Positions 61,792-64,000 of a stretch of 64,000 nucleotides of DNA are shown here, piece by piece (position 1 is the first letter of the stretch; every line of letters begins with the position of its first letter). Source of the DNA: an uncultured Lachnospiraceae bacterium (lineage in GTDB: Bacteria > Bacillota > Clostridia > Lachnospirales > Lachnospiraceae); contig CAKRVA010000003.1 in assembly GCA_934408585.1 (NCBI GenBank), positions 124,001-188,000 of the forward strand. The letters are read 5' to 3'. The translations under genes and the position numbers were made by a program. Under the pieces are notes generated by a model. That model saw only the letters and a list, made by a program, of their open reading frames with translations. It did not search any database and was not told the origin of the DNA.

Positions 61792-62727
61792 TCATCCCCA
61801 CTCCTTCAGCACTTCCCCTCTCTCCTTCAAAATCTTCTGCACACAATCTCGTTTTAAACTGCTGTCGAAAGCATGGAAGGTGCCCTTGACTTGTCTATGA
61901 ATCACATGGACTCCCTGTTCTGCCAGTTTTCTGGCATATAAATCCCCCTCGTCCCGCAGTGGACAAAATTCCTCGGTTTCAATATAGGCAGGTGGCAGCC
62001 CGGAACAATCGGCAACCTGATATGGGGCAAAATATTCCGGTTTTTCCGGCAAACCATTTTTCAGAGCCTCTTTAAGAAAAACAGTACACCAGCCACTGTT
62101 CATGCCGGGGGTGTTGGTGAAATGCTTTCTGGAGCAGGTGTCGGCGGTGACACCCATAGTCATGGGATAAACCAGCATCTGGAAACGTATGGCAGGACCT
62201 TTCCTATCCCTTGCCATAATGCACATGATGGTGGCAAGAGTGGCTCCGGCACTGTCTCCCATAACGGTGATGTGTTCTCTGTCGATGTCCAGTTTTTCAC
62301 TATTATTCCACACATATTGCAGAGCATAATAGCAGTCCTCGATGGTAGCAGTGTAACAAGGGGCATTTGCCAGGCGGTAGTTGACAAAGAGAACCTTGCA
62401 ATTTGCATAACGTGCATAAGTCATTGCCAGGGTGTGCATATAGGGATAGGCTCCTACGACAAAACCACCACCAGGATAGTAAACCAGGCAGGGAGCGTGG
62501 TCGGAAACGGCTTTGGGAGTGTAAAGGATGGCATCCACAATTTTGCCATCATAGCTGGGAATATGGAGCGATTTCCGGGTAAAATCTGCCGGAACTTTCA
62601 CCATGTGACGGGACAAATGTGCCAGTTTTGCGCAGAAATGAATGACACCTGGAGTCATCTGGAATTTACTGGTGTCCCCGGCGGCATCTTTGGCCAGTTC
62701 AGGGAGTACGGGATAAAGCGTTTTCAT
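61792..62727 (-). CDS. alpha/beta hydrolase (HSL-type esterase)
   Basis: This protein of 311 residues has 'LVYYPGGGFVVGAY' (HGGG-like oxyanion loop with Pro for the first His), GDSAGATLA with the nucleophile Ser, 'LRDEGDLYA' (acid) and 'HAFDSSL' (His). It belongs to the hormone-sensitive lipase/acetyl-esterase group. The frame opens at 62754; the ATG at 62727 is placed after AGGCAGG. It is divergent from nothing and reads toward the SDR. Its base composition is slightly richer in G and C than the neighbours. It lies between the two 92-bp repeats with an AraC gene. Confidence 0.87.
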   Translation of the reverse strand: MKTLYPVLPELAKDAAGDTSKFQMTPGVIHFCAKLAHLSRHMVKVPADFTRKSLHIPSYDGKIVDAILYTPKAVSDHAPCLVYYPGGGFVVGAYPYMHTLAMTYARYANCKVLFVNYRLANAPCYTATIEDCYYALQYVWNNSEKLDIDREHITVMGDSAGATLATIMCIMARDRKGPAIRFQMLVYPMTMGVTADTCSRKHFTNTPGMNSGWCTVFLKEALKNGLPEKPEYFAPYQVADCSGLPPAYIETEEFCPLRDEGDLYARKLAEQGVHVIHRQVKGTFHAFDSSLKRDCVQKILKERGEVLKEWG

Positions 62728-62817
62728 GGAAATTACCTGCCTTTCAAAAAACAATCTTTGAACTTTGATTGCATTTTACAAAAAATGGCAGGAGATTACT
62801 TTCATCGAAATGACCTT

Positions 62818-63567
62818 TTACAGAAAATCGACATGGTTGATATATTGTTTGAGCTGTTGTCCGGTGAAACCAAACCATTTATGAAGGGCATAAGCAAAGT
62901 GGGCAGAACTGGAAAAGCCTGCATCTATGCAGGCAGTAGTGAGATTTTCACCTTGCAGAATCAGAGAAAAAGCCCTGGAAAGTTTTAACAATAGAAGGTA
63001 GCTTTTCAACGTGACACCAGTTTCTTCATGAAAAAGCCGTGAGAGTCGTCCTTCGGAAAGATGCACAACTGCAGCAAGGGCAGACAGGCTGTAACATCCC
63101 GGTTCATGGGAGTCGAGAAAGTGCAGCAAATCCTCAATCCGGGAATCCAGGTTAAGAGGTTCCTGGGTGGGAATTTCCAGGCGGGAAAAAATTTCTGTCA
63201 GCAAATCTTTCCGGGAAGTGGCAGATGCCCAGTATTCCTGCACATCCCTTACCCTGGATTCCGGAAAAGTGGCATAAGAATGTTCTGAAAAGAGCAGGCG
63301 GTTCATACTTTTTCCAATAGGGGAGAGTTCGGGAACGGAAATCAGCAGGACGGATGCCCGGGAATGAATAGCGTGCAAGGCATCAGACTGAATGGCAAAT
63401 CCAAAACCTTCCAGTTTTTCTCCATCCACAGTACATTGAATCCTGTCTTCCAGACTTAACAGAATGTGTTTCATGTAATGGGAATGAGGCTCCTTTTCCA
63501 TGCGGGAAACTTCCGTCATTCCATAGATATTCTGTTCCGGGTCAAGAAAAACGCGTTTCGTATCCAT
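62818..63567 (-). CDS. AraC family transcriptional regulator
   Basis: This protein of 249 residues has an N-terminal cupin-like sensing part and a C-terminal double HTH ('YSLSALAAVVHLSEGRLSRLFHEETG' in pieces, then 'LTTACIDAGFSSSAHFAYALHKWFG'). It lies upstream of the esterase on the same strand, 90 bp apart, so likely regulates it. The frame opens at 63594; the ATG at 63567 follows AAGGATGG and is preferred, though the upstream start cannot be excluded. It is part of the repeat-bracketed segment. Confidence 0.88.
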   Translation of the reverse strand: MDTKRVFLDPEQNIYGMTEVSRMEKEPHSHYMKHILLSLEDRIQCTVDGEKLEGFGFAIQSDALHAIHSRASVLLISVPELSPIGKSMNRLLFSEHSYATFPESRVRDVQEYWASATSRKDLLTEIFSRLEIPTQEPLNLDSRIEDLLHFLDSHEPGCYSLSALAAVVHLSEGRLSRLFHEETGVTLKSYLLLLKLSRAFSLILQGENLTTACIDAGFSSSAHFAYALHKWFGFTGQQLKQYINHVDFL

Positions 63568-63660
63568 TGTTGTCCCATCCTTTTCCTCATTCACTATTTA
63601 ACCAAATTATAACACGAATTTTCGATAAATTTTCTTACCCCTTGACCTGAACCCAACTCC

Positions 63661-63752
63661 AATTTGTCTATAATAAAAACCGTAACATACTGTTACGGCT
63701 TTTACATGTTCTTCCTGATGCTGTGCAGGTACGGATTATTCGGGGGATATTG
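63661..63752. repeat. 92-bp direct repeat, copy B (beyond AraC)
   Basis: Ninety of 92 bases match 61623-61714 in the same orientation. Here it is non-coding for the SDR, but its end supplies the last codons of the HipA-like gene. With copy A it brackets about 1.95 kb containing the esterase and AraC genes. Confidence 0.95.
63680..63698 (-). terminator. terminator of the HipA-like gene, within repeat copy B
   Basis: On the minus strand CCGTAACA-GTA-TGTTACGG is followed by TTTTTATT, a good intrinsic terminator 37 bases after the HipA-like stop. The same hairpin is inside the SDR coding sequence in copy A. Confidence 0.7.
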
Positions 63753-64000
63753 TGCTTTGGTAACACTCACTAAATGCAGGTCTCATATATTCTATCTGAC
63801 CGCGAGAAAGACCATGTTCTTCTGCCAAACGTTCCCAATTATCCGTAATATTTGAAATCATTCTCTCTGCTATCTTTTTAGCTTCTACCTCTAAAATGCC
63901 AAATCGTGGTGCTGTACGAATTGCCAGTTCTATCGAAATGCGGTTATCCTCATCATCCACAAGTAATGATAACTCGTCTCCATATGGAACCGGGTTCACA
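63736..64000 (-). CDS. HipA-like kinase, C-terminal end (5' end cut by window)
   Basis: The frame runs off the window at 64000. The 87 visible residues contain 'YGDELSLLVDDEDNRISIELAI', 'APRFGILEVEAKKIAERM', 'WERLAEEHGLSRGQIEYM' and 'MRPAFSECY' in pieces, the C-terminal helical lobe of HipA-like toxin kinases. HipA phosphorylates glutamyl-tRNA synthetase or related targets. The final codons (STISPE) and the stop are within repeat copy B, so the natural end may have been altered. The kinase core cannot be inspected here. Confidence 0.75.
   Translation of the reverse strand, partial: VNPVPYGDELSLLVDDEDNRISIELAIRTAPRFGILEVEAKKIAERMISNITDNWERLAEEHGLSRGQIEYMRPAFSECYQSTISPE

Overview
The window looks like chromosome of a motile, low-to-mid GC Clostridia member, most likely a gut Lachnospiraceae of the Roseburia/Agathobacter/Lachnospira type. 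The grounds are strong AGGAGG ribosome sites, SigD-type flagellar promoters, a FliW-CsrA-flagellin module, PyrR/LexA regulation of the Firmicutes kind, and many short metabolic or efflux operons. The genus is an inference from gene content. No rRNA, tRNA, CRISPR array, transposase or prophage was seen.

Layout. 1-6325: five glycosyltransferase-type genes (two CgeB-like, one GT11 fucosyltransferase-like, one plain GT2 and two GT2-TPR), abutting two flagellin genes. 6410-18697: a late flagellar block on the minus strand, read flgM-flgN-flgK-like-flgK-flgL-fliW-csrA, then flaG-fliD-fliS-fliT-like, then two separately promoted flagellins. Four SigD promoters (TAAA, 15 bp, CCGATAW) drive flgM, flaG and each flagellin. 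18862-22331: pyrimidine salvage (pyrR-uraA behind a PyrR attenuator; divergent upp) and a QueT-type transporter. 22328-34686: a GGDEF protein, a coupled lipoprotein/CapA pair, metal and ion proteins, a C69 dipeptidase, a phosphoribosyltransferase, an amidohydrolase and a MATE exporter. 35000-43695: regulators with their operators still readable (two divergent MarR genes, MocR, and a MerR with an ABC exporter). 43776-50247: a secreted toxin-like domain protein, membrane proteins, a tandem type I toxin-antitoxin-like locus, and a LexA-controlled Y-family polymerase with YolD. 50258-64000: an MCP, MATE, alanine racemase, acyltransferase, MutS-like ATPase, EFR1 ferredoxin, a TetR/hydrolase operon, a toxin-immunity remnant, an SDR, an esterase/AraC pair bracketed by a 92-bp direct repeat, and the end of a HipA-like kinase gene.

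How the parts work together. FlgM, FliW and CsrA probably time flagellin synthesis. One flagellin leader carries a hairpin with GGA in its loop plus a GGA-rich ribosome site, the expected CsrA target; the other flagellin leader lacks the hairpin. The neighbouring glycosyltransferases may decorate flagellin.

Most unusual non-coding structure: (i) two tandem ~298-bp units near 46.2-46.8 kb, each coding a 28-residue hydrophobic peptide opposed by a convergent antisense promoter and a shared terminator; (ii) five copies of TACCC-N18-GGGTA phased at 51-52 bp before a MATE gene; (iii) two imperfect palindromes of 220 and ~333 bp; (iv) a 92-bp duplication flanking the esterase/AraC pair.
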